Made by a program: the position numbers and the translations under genes. This document shows positions 26,487 to 36,250 of a stretch of 64,000 bases of DNA, piece by piece; the stretch's first letter is position 1; every line of letters begins with the position of its first letter. The stretch is taken from assembly GCA_000955795.1 (NCBI GenBank), contig JYOB01000007.1, positions 186,001 through 250,000 on the forward strand. The letters run 5' to 3'. The notes beneath the pieces are model-generated. The model was not told where the DNA came from and made no database searches. It saw only the letters and a list, made by a program, of their open reading frames with translations. This DNA comes from Burkholderiaceae bacterium 26 (GTDB taxonomy: Bacteria > Pseudomonadota > Gammaproteobacteria > Burkholderiales > Burkholderiaceae).

Positions 26487-27497
26487 ATGCTCAAGGAAGA
26501 GTTTCTTTCCCAGGAGGAAATCGACGCGCTCCTGAAGGGCGTGTCCGATGACGCCGACGACGACCCCGTCGAAGCCGCCGACCCCTCAGGCGTACGCTCG
26601 TACAACCTGGGCTCGCAGGAGCGCATTGTCCGTGGGCGCATGCCCACGCTGGAAATCATCAACGAGCGGTTCGCGCGCAACTGGCGCATCGGGCTGTTCA
26701 ACTTCATGCGGCGCAACGCGGAAATCTCCGTCGGGCCGGTGAAGGTGCAGAAGTACAGCGAGTTCATCCGCAACCTGGTGGTGCCGACCTCGCTCAACCT
26801 TGTGCACGTCAAGCCGCTGCGCGGCACGGCGCTGTTCGTGTTCGACCCCAACTTGATCTTCCTGGTGGTCGACAACCTGTTCGGCGGTGACGGGCGCTTC
26901 CACATGCGCGTGGAAGGCCGCGACTTTACCGACGTGGAGCAGCGCATCATCCAGCGCATGCTGCACCTCGTCTTCGAGCACTACGCCAAGGCGTGGCAGC
27001 CGGTCTACCCGATCGATTTCGAATTCCTGCGCATGGAAATGCACACCGAGTTCGCCAACGTGGCCACGCCCAATGAAGTGGTGATCACCACCAGCTTCAG
27101 CATTGAGCTTGGCAACAACGGCGGCGACGTGCACATCTGCATGCCGTACACCATGATCGAGCCGATCCGCGACCGGCTCACCTCCGCCATCCAGGGCGAA
27201 GCGCTGGAAGTGGACAAGCGCTGGCTGCGGCTGCTGTCGCAACAGGTGCAGACCGCCGAGGTGGAGCTGATTGCCGACCTCGCTACGGCCAAGGTGCAGG
27301 TGTCCGACATCCTGAACATGAAGGTGGGCGACGTCATTCCGCTGGAGCTGGACGACTGCGTGACCGCCAAGGTAGACGGCGTGCCCGTCATGGAATGCAA
27401 CTACGGCACGTTCAACGGCCAATACGCACTGCGGGTCAACCGCATGCTGAATATGAGCGGCAGCGAGTCTGCCACGGAGTCTGACGATGACAACTGA
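26487..27497 (+). CDS. fliM: Flagellar motor switch protein FliM
   Basis: C-ring protein that binds phospho-CheY. The 336-aa product has the CheY-binding N-terminal motif LSQEEIDALL (residues 7-16), the middle domain with GRMPTLEIINERFARNWR, and the C-terminal SpoA-like domain. It begins one base after the fliL stop and overlaps fliN by 11 bp. Confidence 0.98.
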   Translation: MLKEEFLSQEEIDALLKGVSDDADDDPVEAADPSGVRSYNLGSQERIVRGRMPTLEIINERFARNWRIGLFNFMRRNAEISVGPVKVQKYSEFIRNLVVPTSLNLVHVKPLRGTALFVFDPNLIFLVVDNLFGGDGRFHMRVEGRDFTDVEQRIIQRMLHLVFEHYAKAWQPVYPIDFEFLRMEMHTEFANVATPNEVVITTSFSIELGNNGGDVHICMPYTMIEPIRDRLTSAIQGEALEVDKRWLRLLSQQVQTAEVELIADLATAKVQVSDILNMKVGDVIPLELDDCVTAKVDGVPVMECNYGTFNGQYALRVNRMLNMSGSESATESDDDN

Positions 27498-27939
27498 ACC
27501 GACCATGAACCCCGAAGCCAACGCCGACGACATCGATGTCGAGATGACGATGGAAGAGGCCATGGCCATGGAAGCCGCACAGCGTGCTGCGGCCAACCCG
27601 CCGGCCGCTGCGCCCGCCGCCGAATCCAGCACGGTGTTCAAGCCCCTGACGGCCGACGGCATGGGCGGCGCCCAACGCCAAGACATCGACATGATCCTGG
27701 ACATCCCCGTGCAGTTGACGGTGGAGCTGGGCCGCACCAAGGTGCCCATCAAGAACCTGCTGCAACTCGCGCAAGGTTCGGTGGTGGAACTCGACGCGCT
27801 GGCCGGTGAGCCGATGGATGTCCTTGTCAACGGCTACCTGATCGCCCAAGGTGAAGTGGTGGTGGTCAACGAGAAGTTCGGTATCCGCCTCACCGACATC
27901 ATTACGCCGTCGGAACGTATCCGTAAGTTGAACCGATAA
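27487..27939 (+). CDS. fliN: Flagellar motor switch protein FliN
   Basis: C-ring component that also anchors FliH. The 150-aa protein has an acidic Met/Glu/Ala-rich N-terminal extension of about 70 residues and the SpoA domain with DIPVQLTVELGRTKVPIKNL near residue 78, LNGYLIAQGEVVVVNEKFG-like strand and the conserved GIRLTDIITP end. A GGAG lies seven bases before the ATG, inside the end of fliM. Confidence 0.97.
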   Translation: MTTEPTMNPEANADDIDVEMTMEEAMAMEAAQRAAANPPAAAPAAESSTVFKPLTADGMGGAQRQDIDMILDIPVQLTVELGRTKVPIKNLLQLAQGSVVELDALAGEPMDVLVNGYLIAQGEVVVVNEKFGIRLTDIITPSERIRKLNR

Positions 27940-28007
27940 GCCACACAAGTACGCCGTCAATCGGCACCCTGACAGCAACCAGTGCTCCCCCCGGGCAAGG
28001 TGTTGAA

Positions 28008-28409
28008 ATGAACCATGCAGTTGATTGGGCCCGCACGCTAGGCGGGCTGTTTGTAGTGTTGGCGATGATCGTGGCGGCCGGCTGGCTGCTGCGCCGTCTG
28101 CAGCAGCGCGCGGGCATGGGCCCCGCAGGTTTAGGCCGGCGCCGCAGCCAGGTGATTACCGTGGTCGCACAGCAGATGCTGGGCGCCCGCGAGAAGGTCG
28201 TCGTCGTCGATGTGGAAGGCACTTGGCTCGTGTTGGGCGTGACTCAGCAGCACGTGCAGACGCTCCACACGCTGCCGCGCCCTGCAGAAGCTGCTTCCAC
28301 GCCGGACGACCAATCCGGCGACGGCACTTCCGGCTCCGGCAAGCCGCCCCGCTTTGCCGACGCGCTGTCCATCCAGCTCAAGCGTCACCTGACGGGAAAG
28401 TCGGAATGA
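28008..28409 (+). CDS. fliO: Flagellar biosynthetic protein FliO
   Basis: Small membrane protein that helps assemble the FliP ring of the export gate. The 133-aa product has one N-terminal transmembrane helix (residues 10-28, [20 protein letters not shown]) and a cytoplasmic domain with the [25 protein letters not shown] block typical of FliO. It overlaps fliP by ATGA. Confidence 0.94.
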   Translation: MNHAVDWARTLGGLFVVLAMIVAAGWLLRRLQQRAGMGPAGLGRRRSQVITVVAQQMLGAREKVVVVDVEGTWLVLGVTQQHVQTLHTLPRPAEAASTPDDQSGDGTSGSGKPPRFADALSIQLKRHLTGKSE

Positions 28410-29155
28410 GCGCGCGCACCTTCTTCCGTTGCCTGATTGCATTGGCGCTGCTGGGCGCCGCGCCCGCCGTATTCGCACAGGCGCAACCCGGTCTGCCGCT
28501 GCTCACGGGCACCGCCGGTGGCCAAAGCTATTCGCTGCCCGTCCAGACGCTGGTCTTCCTGACCTCGCTCGGGTTTCTGCCGGCGATCATCCTGATGATG
28601 AGCAGCTTCACGCGCATCATCATCGTGCTGTCATTGCTGCGCCATGCGCTGGGCACGCAAACCACGCCGCCCAACCAGGTGCTGATCGGGCTGGCGCTGT
28701 TCCTCACGTTCTTCGTCATGTCGCCGGTGCTCGACAAGGTCTACACCGACGCCTACGTGCCGCTGCGTGACAACAAGATCACCGTCGAACAAGCCATGGA
28801 TACGGCCGCCACGCCGCTGCGCCAGTTCATGCTCAAGCAGACGCGCGAGCCGGACCTCGCCCTGTTCGTCAAGATGGGCAACATGCCGGCCATTGCCTCG
28901 CCCGAGCAAACGCCCATGCGTGCGCTCATCCCCGCCTTCGTCACCAGCGAGCTGAAGAGCGCATTCCAGATCGGGTTTGCCATCTTCATCCCGTTCCTGG
29001 TGATCGACATCGTGGTGGCGGCGGTGCTGATGTCGATGGGGATGATGATGGTCACGCCGTCGATCTTCTCGCTGCCGTTCAAGATCATGCTGTTCGTGCT
29101 GGTGGATGGCTGGCACCTGCTGCTGGGCTCGCTGGCGCAGAGCTTTGTGCAATAA
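28406..29155 (+). CDS. fliP: Flagellar export gate protein FliP
   Basis: Core of the FliP5-FliQ4-FliR1 export gate. The 249-aa protein has a cleavable signal peptide (residues 1-25, ending AVFAQA), the [18 protein letters not shown] motif, and C-terminal helices with [20 protein letters not shown]. The frame opens earlier within fliO, but the ATGA overlap and the signal peptide fix the start at 28406. Confidence 0.98.
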   Translation: MSARTFFRCLIALALLGAAPAVFAQAQPGLPLLTGTAGGQSYSLPVQTLVFLTSLGFLPAIILMMSSFTRIIIVLSLLRHALGTQTTPPNQVLIGLALFLTFFVMSPVLDKVYTDAYVPLRDNKITVEQAMDTAATPLRQFMLKQTREPDLALFVKMGNMPAIASPEQTPMRALIPAFVTSELKSAFQIGFAIFIPFLVIDIVVAAVLMSMGMMMVTPSIFSLPFKIMLFVLVDGWHLLLGSLAQSFVQ

Positions 29156-29174
29156 GCGCCGATAGGAAACCGAC

Positions 29175-29444
29175 ATGACACCCGAGTACGTTCTGGATAT
29201 GGCCCGCCAGGCCATGCAGGTCGCCATGATGGTGGGCGCGCCGATGTTGCTGGTGTCGCTCGTCGTCGGCCTGCTGGTGGCAGTGTTCCAGGCAGCCACG
29301 CAGCTCAACGAACAGACGCTGTCGTTCATCCCCAAGCTGCTGGCCGTCGCGGCCACGATGGTGCTCGCCGGCCCGTGGATCGTCGCCGTGATCGTCGACT
29401 ACACGCGCGGCGTGCTGACCAATATCCCCAACTACGTCAACTGA
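29175..29444 (+). CDS. fliQ: Flagellar export gate protein FliQ
   Basis: The 89-aa protein is two transmembrane helices of the export gate: residues 16-38 with MVGAPMLLVSLVVGLLVAVF and 50-76 with KLLAVAATMVLAGPWIV, separated by the conserved ATQLNEQTLSFIPK loop. AGGA precedes the ATG by seven bases. Length matches the family exactly. Confidence 0.98.
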   Translation: MTPEYVLDMARQAMQVAMMVGAPMLLVSLVVGLLVAVFQAATQLNEQTLSFIPKLLAVAATMVLAGPWIVAVIVDYTRGVLTNIPNYVN

Positions 29445-29468
29445 CGCGACGTAGCGCGCAGGCCGCCG

Positions 29469-30263
29469 ATGATCCAATTCACCGCCACGCAACTCAACGG
29501 CTGGATCGCCATGTACTGGTGGCCGCTGGTGCGCGTACTGGCGTTCATCGCCATTGCGCCCCCGTTTGCCAATACCGAGATCCCGACATCGATCAAGGTG
29601 GCATTTGGCGTGGTCATCACGGTGGCGCTGGCGCCCATGCTGCCGGTGCCCGCAGGCGTGTCGGTGGGTTCATACAAAGGGCTGTGGATCACGCTGGTGC
29701 AGGTGTTGATCGGGTTGGCGCTGGGCTTTTGCGTGCAGCTCGTGTTCTCGGCCATCAGCGGTGCCGGCGAGGTGATGTCGGTGCAGATAGGCCTGGGTTT
29801 CGCCTCGCTGCTCGACCCGACGCAAACCGAGAGCAGCATGTTGCTCGGCCGCTTCCTCAGCCTCACGGCCGTCACCGCGTTCATTGCCGGCGACGGCCAT
29901 CTGGTGTTGCTGCACGCCCTGTTCGACAGCTTCACCGCCCTGCCCGTCTCGGCAGCGCCGCTGGCCAATCCGGGCTGGCAGACGCTGGCCGGCGGCGGCA
30001 CGATTGTCTTTGCACTGGCCCTGCGCATCGCCTTGCCCATCATCGCGATCATGATGATCGTCAACCTTGGCTTTGCCGTGCTCTCGCGCACGGCACAGGC
30101 GCTCAACCCGTTTGCGGTCGGCATCGCCGCCACGCTCGTGGTGGGGCTGATGCTCGTCATGGTGATGATGACGTCGCTGGCGCCGGTGGTGGAGCGGTCT
30201 GTGATGGATGCGCTGGATTTGGGTGGGCGGGCGTTTAGCGAGTTCAGTACCCTGCCGCGGTAA
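29469..30263 (+). CDS. fliR: Flagellar export gate protein FliR
   Basis: Seals the helical export gate. The 264-aa protein has six hydrophobic segments, the N-terminal WPLVRVLAFIAIAPPFANTEIP block and the GEVMSVQIGLGFASLLDP motif of FliR near residue 100. It ends the fliLMNOPQR operon; the next gene in the same direction starts 85 bp later and is not a flagellar gene (flhB is not in the window). Confidence 0.97.
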   Translation: MIQFTATQLNGWIAMYWWPLVRVLAFIAIAPPFANTEIPTSIKVAFGVVITVALAPMLPVPAGVSVGSYKGLWITLVQVLIGLALGFCVQLVFSAISGAGEVMSVQIGLGFASLLDPTQTESSMLLGRFLSLTAVTAFIAGDGHLVLLHALFDSFTALPVSAAPLANPGWQTLAGGGTIVFALALRIALPIIAIMMIVNLGFAVLSRTAQALNPFAVGIAATLVVGLMLVMVMMTSLAPVVERSVMDALDLGGRAFSEFSTLPR

Positions 30264-30348
30264 GCGTCCACCGCTCGCGCGGGCAAGCCCCCGGCTCATG
30301 CGATGATCGCGGTATTCAGCCGAACGATCTTCAAGGGAGTCTCACCAC

Positions 30349-31077
30349 ATGAGCCGCCGTGTTCTTGTGACGGGTGCGAGCCGCGGTATTGGCCGCGCCA
30401 TCGCCTATCAACTGGCATCCGACGGGTTTGACGTTTCCGTGCATTGCCGCAGCAGCCGTGCAGAGGCCGATGCCATCGTCGCAGACATCCAGGCAAAGGG
30501 CGACATTGCCCGCGTGCTGCAGTTCGACGTGCGCGATCGCGACGCCTGCCGCACACAACTCAACGCGGACCTTGAAGCACACGGTGCCTACTACGGCATC
30601 GTCCTCAGCGCAGGCGTCACACGTGACGCTGCCTTCCCCGCCCTGACCGACGAAGACTGGGACATCGTTCTTGAAACCGGCCTGGACGGTTTCTACAACG
30701 TTGTGCACCCCCTGACCATGCCGATGGTGCGTGCGCGCAAGGGCGGACGCATCGTCACCATAGCGTCCGTCTCGGGTGTGATGGGCAACCGCGGGCAGGT
30801 CAATTACAGCGCGGCCAAGGCCGGCCTGATCGGTGCCACCAAGGCACTGGCAGTGGAGCTTGCCTCGCGCCATATCACCGTCAACTGCGTGGCACCCGGG
30901 TTGATCGAAACCGACATGCTGGCCCACATGGAACACATCGACCAAGCCCTGCAAGCCGTGCCGATGCAACGTGTCGGCCAACCCGCAGAAGTGGCTTCCG
31001 TGGTCGGCTTCCTGATGTCGGATGCAGCGTCGTATGTGACGCGACAAGTGATTGGCGTAAACGGAGGCATGATCTGA
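30349..31077 (+). CDS. 3-oxoacyl-ACP reductase-like short-chain dehydrogenase (FabG family)
   Basis: The 242-aa SDR has the NADP motif TGASRGIG (residues 8-15), the structural NxG-equivalent LSAGVT, the catalytic Ser-Tyr-Lys in ASVSGVMGNRGQVNYSAAK, and a VNGGMI C-terminus. It is the FabG variant often found in aryl-polyene and related fatty-acid-like pathways. AAGGGAG precedes the ATG. It shares one base with the following flavoprotein (TGATGA), so the two are co-translated. Confidence 0.88.
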   Translation: MSRRVLVTGASRGIGRAIAYQLASDGFDVSVHCRSSRAEADAIVADIQAKGDIARVLQFDVRDRDACRTQLNADLEAHGAYYGIVLSAGVTRDAAFPALTDEDWDIVLETGLDGFYNVVHPLTMPMVRARKGGRIVTIASVSGVMGNRGQVNYSAAKAGLIGATKALAVELASRHITVNCVAPGLIETDMLAHMEHIDQALQAVPMQRVGQPAEVASVVGFLMSDAASYVTRQVIGVNGGMI

Positions 31078-32318
31078 TGACCGCTGAAGCAACACACGTC
31101 GACGTCGCCATCATTGGCGCGGGCCCTTCAGGCGCGGTAGCGGCAGCCTTGCTGCAGCGCGCCGGGCGCAATGTGCTGGTGCTCGAGCGCCAGCATTTCC
31201 CGCGCTTCTCCATTGGCGAAAGCCTGCTGCCCCAAAGCATGGCCTACCTTGAAGCGGCGGGCATGCTGCAAGCCGTTGTGGAAGCGGGATTCCAGTACAA
31301 GAACGGGGCGTATTTCGTACATCAGGACAAGCACGCCTCCTTCGATTTCCGAGACAAGCATTCCGCTGGTTGGGGCACGACGTATCAGGTCGAACGCGCG
31401 GTGTTTGATCAAACGCTGATCAGAAGCGCCGCCGAACAAGGCGCAGACGTTCGCTTCGGCCACACCGTGCGCACGATGCAGCCGGGCGATGCGCCTGTGC
31501 TGGAAGTTGAAGACGAAGCCGGAAACGCTTATGCCGTTCATGCCCGCTTCGTGCTAGACGCCAGCGGTTTTGGCCGCGTGCTACCGCGCCTGCTGAATCT
31601 TGAAGCGCCGACCCGCATGCCAACGCGCGCAGCGCTGTTCACGCACGTGCGCGACGCGTTGCCTGCCGGTAGCACCGATCGCGACAAGATCTGCATCGCC
31701 GTTCACCCCGAGCGGCGCGATGTCTGGTACTGGATGATCCCGCTGGCCAACGGTCGCTCGTCAGTCGGCTGCGTAGCCGAAGCGAGTTTCCTCGACGTAC
31801 CGGAGGAAGAACGCGAAGCGACGTTGCGCCAGCTGATCCAGGCCGAACCGAATATTGCAGCGCTGATTGGCGATGCGCCGTTTCTCATGCCGGTGCGCCA
31901 GATTGGGGGCTACGCCGCCAATGTGGAGCGCCTCTATGGGCCAGGCTATGCGTTGCTGGGCAATGCGGGCGAGTTCCTGGACCCGGTGTTCTCGTCAGGC
32001 GTAACGATCGCATTGCGCTCGGCGGACCTGGCGACGCGCGTCCTCGTGCGTCAACTCAACGGCGAAACCGTCGATTGGCTTGCCGATTACGACAAGCCGC
32101 TACGCAAAGGCGTCGATACGTTCCGCGCCTTCGTTGACCGGTGGTACTCGGGCGAGCTACAGGACATCATCTTCCACCCACGCCATTCGCCAGGCATCCG
32201 CCGCATGATCAGCGCCATCCTAGCGGGCTACGCCTGGGACGAAACGAATCCGTTTGTGGTCAATCCAGAGCGGCGCCTGAATACGCTGCACGAGGTATGC
32301 CGGCGGGAAATGGCCTAA
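31077..32318 (+). CDS. Halogenase-like FAD-dependent oxidoreductase
   Basis: The 413-aa flavoprotein has the FAD motif IIGAGPSGAVAAALLQRAG near residues 12-30, FSIGESLLPQ, and the DPVFSSGVTIAL flavin-contact segment. WYWMIP at residues 217-222 fits the WxWxIP motif of flavin-dependent halogenases, which keeps out monooxygenase chemistry. Relatives also occur in aryl-polyene clusters as desaturase-like oxidoreductases without proven halogenation. It is coupled to a FabG-like reductase, with no ketosynthase, ACP or halide-specific gene nearby in the window. Substrate unknown. Confidence 0.82.
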   Translation: MTAEATHVDVAIIGAGPSGAVAAALLQRAGRNVLVLERQHFPRFSIGESLLPQSMAYLEAAGMLQAVVEAGFQYKNGAYFVHQDKHASFDFRDKHSAGWGTTYQVERAVFDQTLIRSAAEQGADVRFGHTVRTMQPGDAPVLEVEDEAGNAYAVHARFVLDASGFGRVLPRLLNLEAPTRMPTRAALFTHVRDALPAGSTDRDKICIAVHPERRDVWYWMIPLANGRSSVGCVAEASFLDVPEEEREATLRQLIQAEPNIAALIGDAPFLMPVRQIGGYAANVERLYGPGYALLGNAGEFLDPVFSSGVTIALRSADLATRVLVRQLNGETVDWLADYDKPLRKGVDTFRAFVDRWYSGELQDIIFHPRHSPGIRRMISAILAGYAWDETNPFVVNPERRLNTLHEVCRREMA

Positions 32319-32359
32319 GGGAAGCGCCGCGCGCGCAGGCCGATGCAGCCCGGGCCCGC

Positions 32360-33103
32360 TTACCACCTGCGTGCCAACAAATCATCCACCACCGGCACAA
32401 CGGCCAGCAGCATCAGGATGGACGCCAGCGGAATCGTGGCGGCATAACCCAGATACTTGAAGCCCAACGCGCCAGCGACGCCGCCCACGAAGAACATCCC
32501 CAGCAACGACGCCAGCAGTCGCAGCTTGGGCCGGTTGGCCACGACGGCCGGCAGGTTGCGATGCCCGTGGTTCCAGTAGATCGCCTTGCCGATTTCGATG
32601 CCGATATCGGTGGCCAGGCCGGTCACGTGCGTGGTGCGGATTTCCGCTTTCGAAATCTTGGTGATGATGGCGTTCTGCAGGCCCATCAGGAAACACAGCA
32701 GCGCCACGGTGGCCGGCACAAACACGACCCGGTATTGCCCCAGCGACGTGCCCATCAGGCCGAAGAGCAACAGCAGCGCGGCCTCAAGCATGAGCGGCAA
32801 CGCGAATTCGCTCTGCGTGCTGCGCCGGCGGCCCCAGTTGACGAGCACCGCCGTGCAGGCGGCACCACAAAGGAATGCCAGCAGCGAGGCGAAGCCGGCG
32901 AGCACAAGCACGATATCGCCCAGCACAAGCGAGTCGGCCATCGCCGAGACGATGCCGGACATGTGGGAGGTGTATTGCTTGACGGCGAGGAATCCGCCTG
33001 CGTTGGCGGCGCCGGCCACGAAGGCCAGCGACTGACCGAGGCGCCGGTTGGCGTCCTCTGAGCGTTCCGGGCTGGTCAGGCGGCGAAGATACTGGATAGG
33101 CAT
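32360..33103 (-). CDS. YoaK/DUF1275-family membrane protein
   Basis: The 247-aa protein has about six transmembrane segments, the N-terminal SLAFVAGAANAGGFLAV (residues 22-38) typical of DUF1275, followed by YTSHMSGIVSAMAD, and TTHVTGLATDIGIEIG in the second half. The role of the family is not defined; some members are linked to small-molecule transport. The ATG at 33103 is preferred because AGGA lies six bases upstream; earlier in-frame ATGs lack a ribosome site. It lies downstream of flgL in the same direction, with a 67-bp gap. Confidence 0.85.
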   Translation of the reverse strand: MPIQYLRRLTSPERSEDANRRLGQSLAFVAGAANAGGFLAVKQYTSHMSGIVSAMADSLVLGDIVLVLAGFASLLAFLCGAACTAVLVNWGRRRSTQSEFALPLMLEAALLLLFGLMGTSLGQYRVVFVPATVALLCFLMGLQNAIITKISKAEIRTTHVTGLATDIGIEIGKAIYWNHGHRNLPAVVANRPKLRLLASLLGMFFVGGVAGALGFKYLGYAATIPLASILMLLAVVPVVDDLLARRW

Positions 33104-33170
33104 GACCAGTCCTGACGGTAGGTTAGCCGACATGATACGCCGCGCCACCTCACCGTCTGCCCGCGACAGA

Positions 33171-34130
33171 TCAAGGATTGATGTACTGGAACAGCGACAT
33201 GCCCTGCATGGCCGTGAACGTCTTCTGCGCGGCCTGCAGCGACACCTGCTGCTGAGAAAACTGCGAAATGGCGGTGGTGTAGTCCACCGATTGCAGCTTC
33301 GAGATCTGCTCCTTCAACTGCTCGCCGTAGTTCGAGCCGCTGCTATTGAGCGTGGTGATCTGCGCTTGCTGCGTGCCCACCGTCACTTGCGCTTGCAGGG
33401 CGACCTGGTAAGCGTTGTCCAGATTGCCCTGCGCCGTCTGCACGGCCTTTTGCAGGTTCGCGACGTCGGTGGCCTGGGTGGCCGCGCTGATCGGGGTCGA
33501 CAGCGCCGAGATCAGGTTCTCGTACGTCTTGAAGATGCTCTGGTTGGTGTTCGGGTTGGACGTATCCGAGTTGGGGATGCGCACGAACACCGAATCGCCC
33601 GACACCGAATTCGGCATCGAAATGTTCTGTGACACCTGTACCGTGGGCGGCTGACCGCTACCAACGTACTGCACGGAACCGCTGGTGTTGGTGAAAGGAT
33701 CGGTCGTGCCGTTGGCGCCGCCAAACAGGGCCACGCCTGCGGCATCGCGCTGGTTGGCCGTCGACAGCAGCTGCTGGTACTGCTGCTTGACCTGCGCCAG
33801 CACACCAATTCGCTGCGAATCCGTCATCAGCGAGGTGTTGGCCCCCACCAATGTCTGCTTGCCCTGCTGCAGCGTGGTCACTAGGTTGGTCAGCGCCGAA
33901 GACACGTTGGTCAGACGCGCGTCGGTGGCGTCGCGATTGGATTGGTATTGATCGTTGGCGTCCTGCGTTTGCTGCAGTTGCGCCATCTGACCAAACGCGC
34001 TGGGGTTGTCGCCCGCGCTGTTGAGCGCGATGCCGCTCGCAATCTGCTGCTGCAACGTGAGCAGGTTCGATTGCGTGTTCTGCATCGAAGCGGAAGACGC
34101 TGCAAAGAATTGGGCGGTACTGACTCGCAT
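33171..34130 (-). CDS. flgL: Flagellar hook-filament junction protein FlgL (HAP3)
   Basis: The 319-aa protein joins FlgK to the filament. It starts MRVSTAQFFAASSASM, has the flagellin-like N-terminal helices with LTLQQQIASGIALNSAGDNP, and ends with a long coiled coil (KLQSVDYTTAISQFSQQQVSL). It lies 67 bp after flgK and is probably driven by the same sigma-28-type promoter. Confidence 0.96.
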   Translation of the reverse strand: MRVSTAQFFAASSASMQNTQSNLLTLQQQIASGIALNSAGDNPSAFGQMAQLQQTQDANDQYQSNRDATDARLTNVSSALTNLVTTLQQGKQTLVGANTSLMTDSQRIGVLAQVKQQYQQLLSTANQRDAAGVALFGGANGTTDPFTNTSGSVQYVGSGQPPTVQVSQNISMPNSVSGDSVFVRIPNSDTSNPNTNQSIFKTYENLISALSTPISAATQATDVANLQKAVQTAQGNLDNAYQVALQAQVTVGTQQAQITTLNSSGSNYGEQLKEQISKLQSVDYTTAISQFSQQQVSLQAAQKTFTAMQGMSLFQYINP

Positions 34131-34197
34131 GATCGGTCCGGACGGTAGGGCTTTAGGACGTTATCGGCAGGCGGGGCGATTTCTTCAGCCGTCCCGA

Positions 34198-36135
34198 TCA
34201 GCCGCCGGCAATCGACAGCAAGCTGGCGAACAGCGAATTGGCGGTCTGCATCACCTTGGCCGAGGCCTGGTAGGCCTGCTGATACTTCATCAGGTTCATC
34301 GCTTCGTCATCGAGGTTCACCCCCGACACCGACTGCTGCTGTTGCGTGGAGCTGGCCAGCAGCGCCTTCTGCGAGGTCAGGTTGGTGCTGGCCCGGTTGG
34401 CCTGCACACCCACCTGGGTGACGAGGTTGTTCCACGCTGTGCCGATCGACGTCGTGCCGCCGTCCAGCAGGTTGCTGTTGCGCAGCTTGGCCAGCGCGCT
34501 GGCGTTGCCGTTGTCGGTGCTGTTGGCGGTGTTGGCCGAAATGGTGAACGTATCGCCATTGCCGGGCGAGCCCGACAGCGTCATCTGCACGCCGTTGAAC
34601 GCATACGTCGCGCCCTGCGTGTACGGTGCCGTGCCACCCGTGTACGTGGTGGACGTGCCGCCCGCCGTGACCGTCACGCTGCCTGGGAACCCCGACAGCG
34701 AGCCGCCGACGGCCGAGCTGTACGTCAGGTTGATTGGCGAAGTGAGCGGCGAACCGGCATACGTGCTGTCCACGCCCAAGGACGACACCGCGGCGCTGCC
34801 CGTGTTGTTGCTGCCCTGGTTGAGCACCACGGGCGAGGCCGCCGCCACGTTGTGGTAATCGGTGGTGAGCGTCTGCATGGTCGCGGCCGCGTTGGCGGTC
34901 GGACGCACCAGGAAGGAATCGCCGCTGTTCATCGTGCCCGACAGGTTCAGCGTGACACCGTCAATCGTGGTCGGCCAGCTCGACACCGTTACAGAGGCGG
35001 AGCCGTCCGGATAGTGCGAAACGGTGTAGGCGCCGCCCTGGTACTTGACCTGGTAGTCGTAGCCTTGCCCCGCATTGGCGTTGGTGATGCTGGCAGTGAG
35101 CGTGCCGCTGCCGGTGTTGTTCGCGCTGGGCGCAACGCTCGGGCTGGCCACGGAGAAGAGGTCCGTGCCCATCTTGCCGTTGGCGTCCATGCCGAGCTTG
35201 TTCTGCGCATTCACGTCGGCCGTCACGGCCGTGGCCAAGCGGCCCAGGCTGTTCTGCGCCGGAATGAGCGTGTTGCTGCGGAAGTCCATCAGGCCGCCGA
35301 GCGCACCGCCGCCGAGCTGGCTGTCGTCGATGTTGACCGTGCCGCCCGGGCTCTTGTAGCCGACCGACAGTTGCGTCGGATCGTACTGCGACGGCACCGC
35401 CGTCAACTGATAGCTCTGGTTGCCCTGCACCAGCGCCTGGCCATTGCCCACGTAGATGTTGAACTGGCCGTCGCCGGTCTGCACCACGCTCGCCTTGATC
35501 GACTGGTTGAGCGTCTGCACAAGCTGGTCGCGCTGGTCACGCAGGTCATTGGCCGGCTGGCCGGTCGACGCTTCCGCCTTGGAAATCTGGTCGTTCAACG
35601 AGGCGATCTGCTGGGCGGTGCCGTTGACCGAGCTGATCTGCGTCTGCACCTGCGTATTGACCTGGTTGTTGAGCGAACTCAGCTGCCCGGCAATCGAATT
35701 GAAGCGGCTTTGCAGGCCCGCAGCCGCGTTCAGGAAAACCTGGCGCGCGGTGGTATCCGACGGCTTGGAGGCCAGGCCATCGGCGGCATTGAAGAAACTG
35801 GTGAGCGACGAAGTCAGGCCGCTGTTGCTGTCCGACATGTACTTGCTCAGGCCCGACACCAGGCTGTTGAGCTGGTCGGCCGCGCTGGTCGAAGCCTGGC
35901 CGCTTTGTACCTGCGCAGTCAGGAACTGGTCGTAGATGCGCTTGACGGTCGTGACATTGGCGCCCTGGCCGAGATAGCCCACGCCGGCGTACAGCGGAAT
36001 GTTTTCCGTCTGCACGGCTTCCTGGCGGGAATAGCCGGGCGTGCTGGCGTTGGCAATGTTGTTGCCGGTCACTTGCAGGTTGATATCGGCAACCCGCAGG
36101 CCGGACGCGCCAATATTCAGAAGGGAGCTGCTCAT
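34198..36135 (-). CDS. flgK: Flagellar hook-associated protein FlgK (HAP1)
   Basis: The 645-aa protein links hook and filament. It has the conserved N-terminus (LLNIGASGLRVADINLQVTGNNIANASTPGYSRQ) split here by family blocks, and a C-terminus with GVNLDDEAMNLMKYQQAYQASAKVMQT. The central Ser/Thr/Gly-rich region is larger than in enteric FlgK (547 aa) and contains two related beta-rich stretches (SGTMNSGDSFLV and SGSPGNGDTFTI). Confidence 0.97.
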   Translation of the reverse strand: MSSSLLNIGASGLRVADINLQVTGNNIANASTPGYSRQEAVQTENIPLYAGVGYLGQGANVTTVKRIYDQFLTAQVQSGQASTSAADQLNSLVSGLSKYMSDSNSGLTSSLTSFFNAADGLASKPSDTTARQVFLNAAAGLQSRFNSIAGQLSSLNNQVNTQVQTQISSVNGTAQQIASLNDQISKAEASTGQPANDLRDQRDQLVQTLNQSIKASVVQTGDGQFNIYVGNGQALVQGNQSYQLTAVPSQYDPTQLSVGYKSPGGTVNIDDSQLGGGALGGLMDFRSNTLIPAQNSLGRLATAVTADVNAQNKLGMDANGKMGTDLFSVASPSVAPSANNTGSGTLTASITNANAGQGYDYQVKYQGGAYTVSHYPDGSASVTVSSWPTTIDGVTLNLSGTMNSGDSFLVRPTANAAATMQTLTTDYHNVAAASPVVLNQGSNNTGSAAVSSLGVDSTYAGSPLTSPINLTYSSAVGGSLSGFPGSVTVTAGGTSTTYTGGTAPYTQGATYAFNGVQMTLSGSPGNGDTFTISANTANSTDNGNASALAKLRNSNLLDGGTTSIGTAWNNLVTQVGVQANRASTNLTSQKALLASSTQQQQSVSGVNLDDEAMNLMKYQQAYQASAKVMQTANSLFASLLSIAGG

Positions 36136-36186
36136 AGTTGTCTCGGTGCGGGCAGCATGAAGCCGCCGAAATAAGCTCTAGAAACA

Positions 36187-36213
36187 ACATCGGCCGGACA
36201 AGCGCAAACTTGA
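36187..36213 (-). promoter_or_regulatory. Sigma-28 (FliA) promoter of flgKL
   Basis: The minus strand reads TCAAGTTT, 11 bases, GCCGATGT: seven of eight and six of eight matches to TAAAGTTT-N11-GCCGATAA, with exact spacing. It lies 52 bp upstream of the flgK ATG in the flgJ-flgK gap, so flgKL can be made as late genes separately from flgB-J. Confidence 0.85.
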
Positions 36214-36250
36214 GCCGGCCGTCGTCGCCAAAATATGCTTTTTAAATCAC

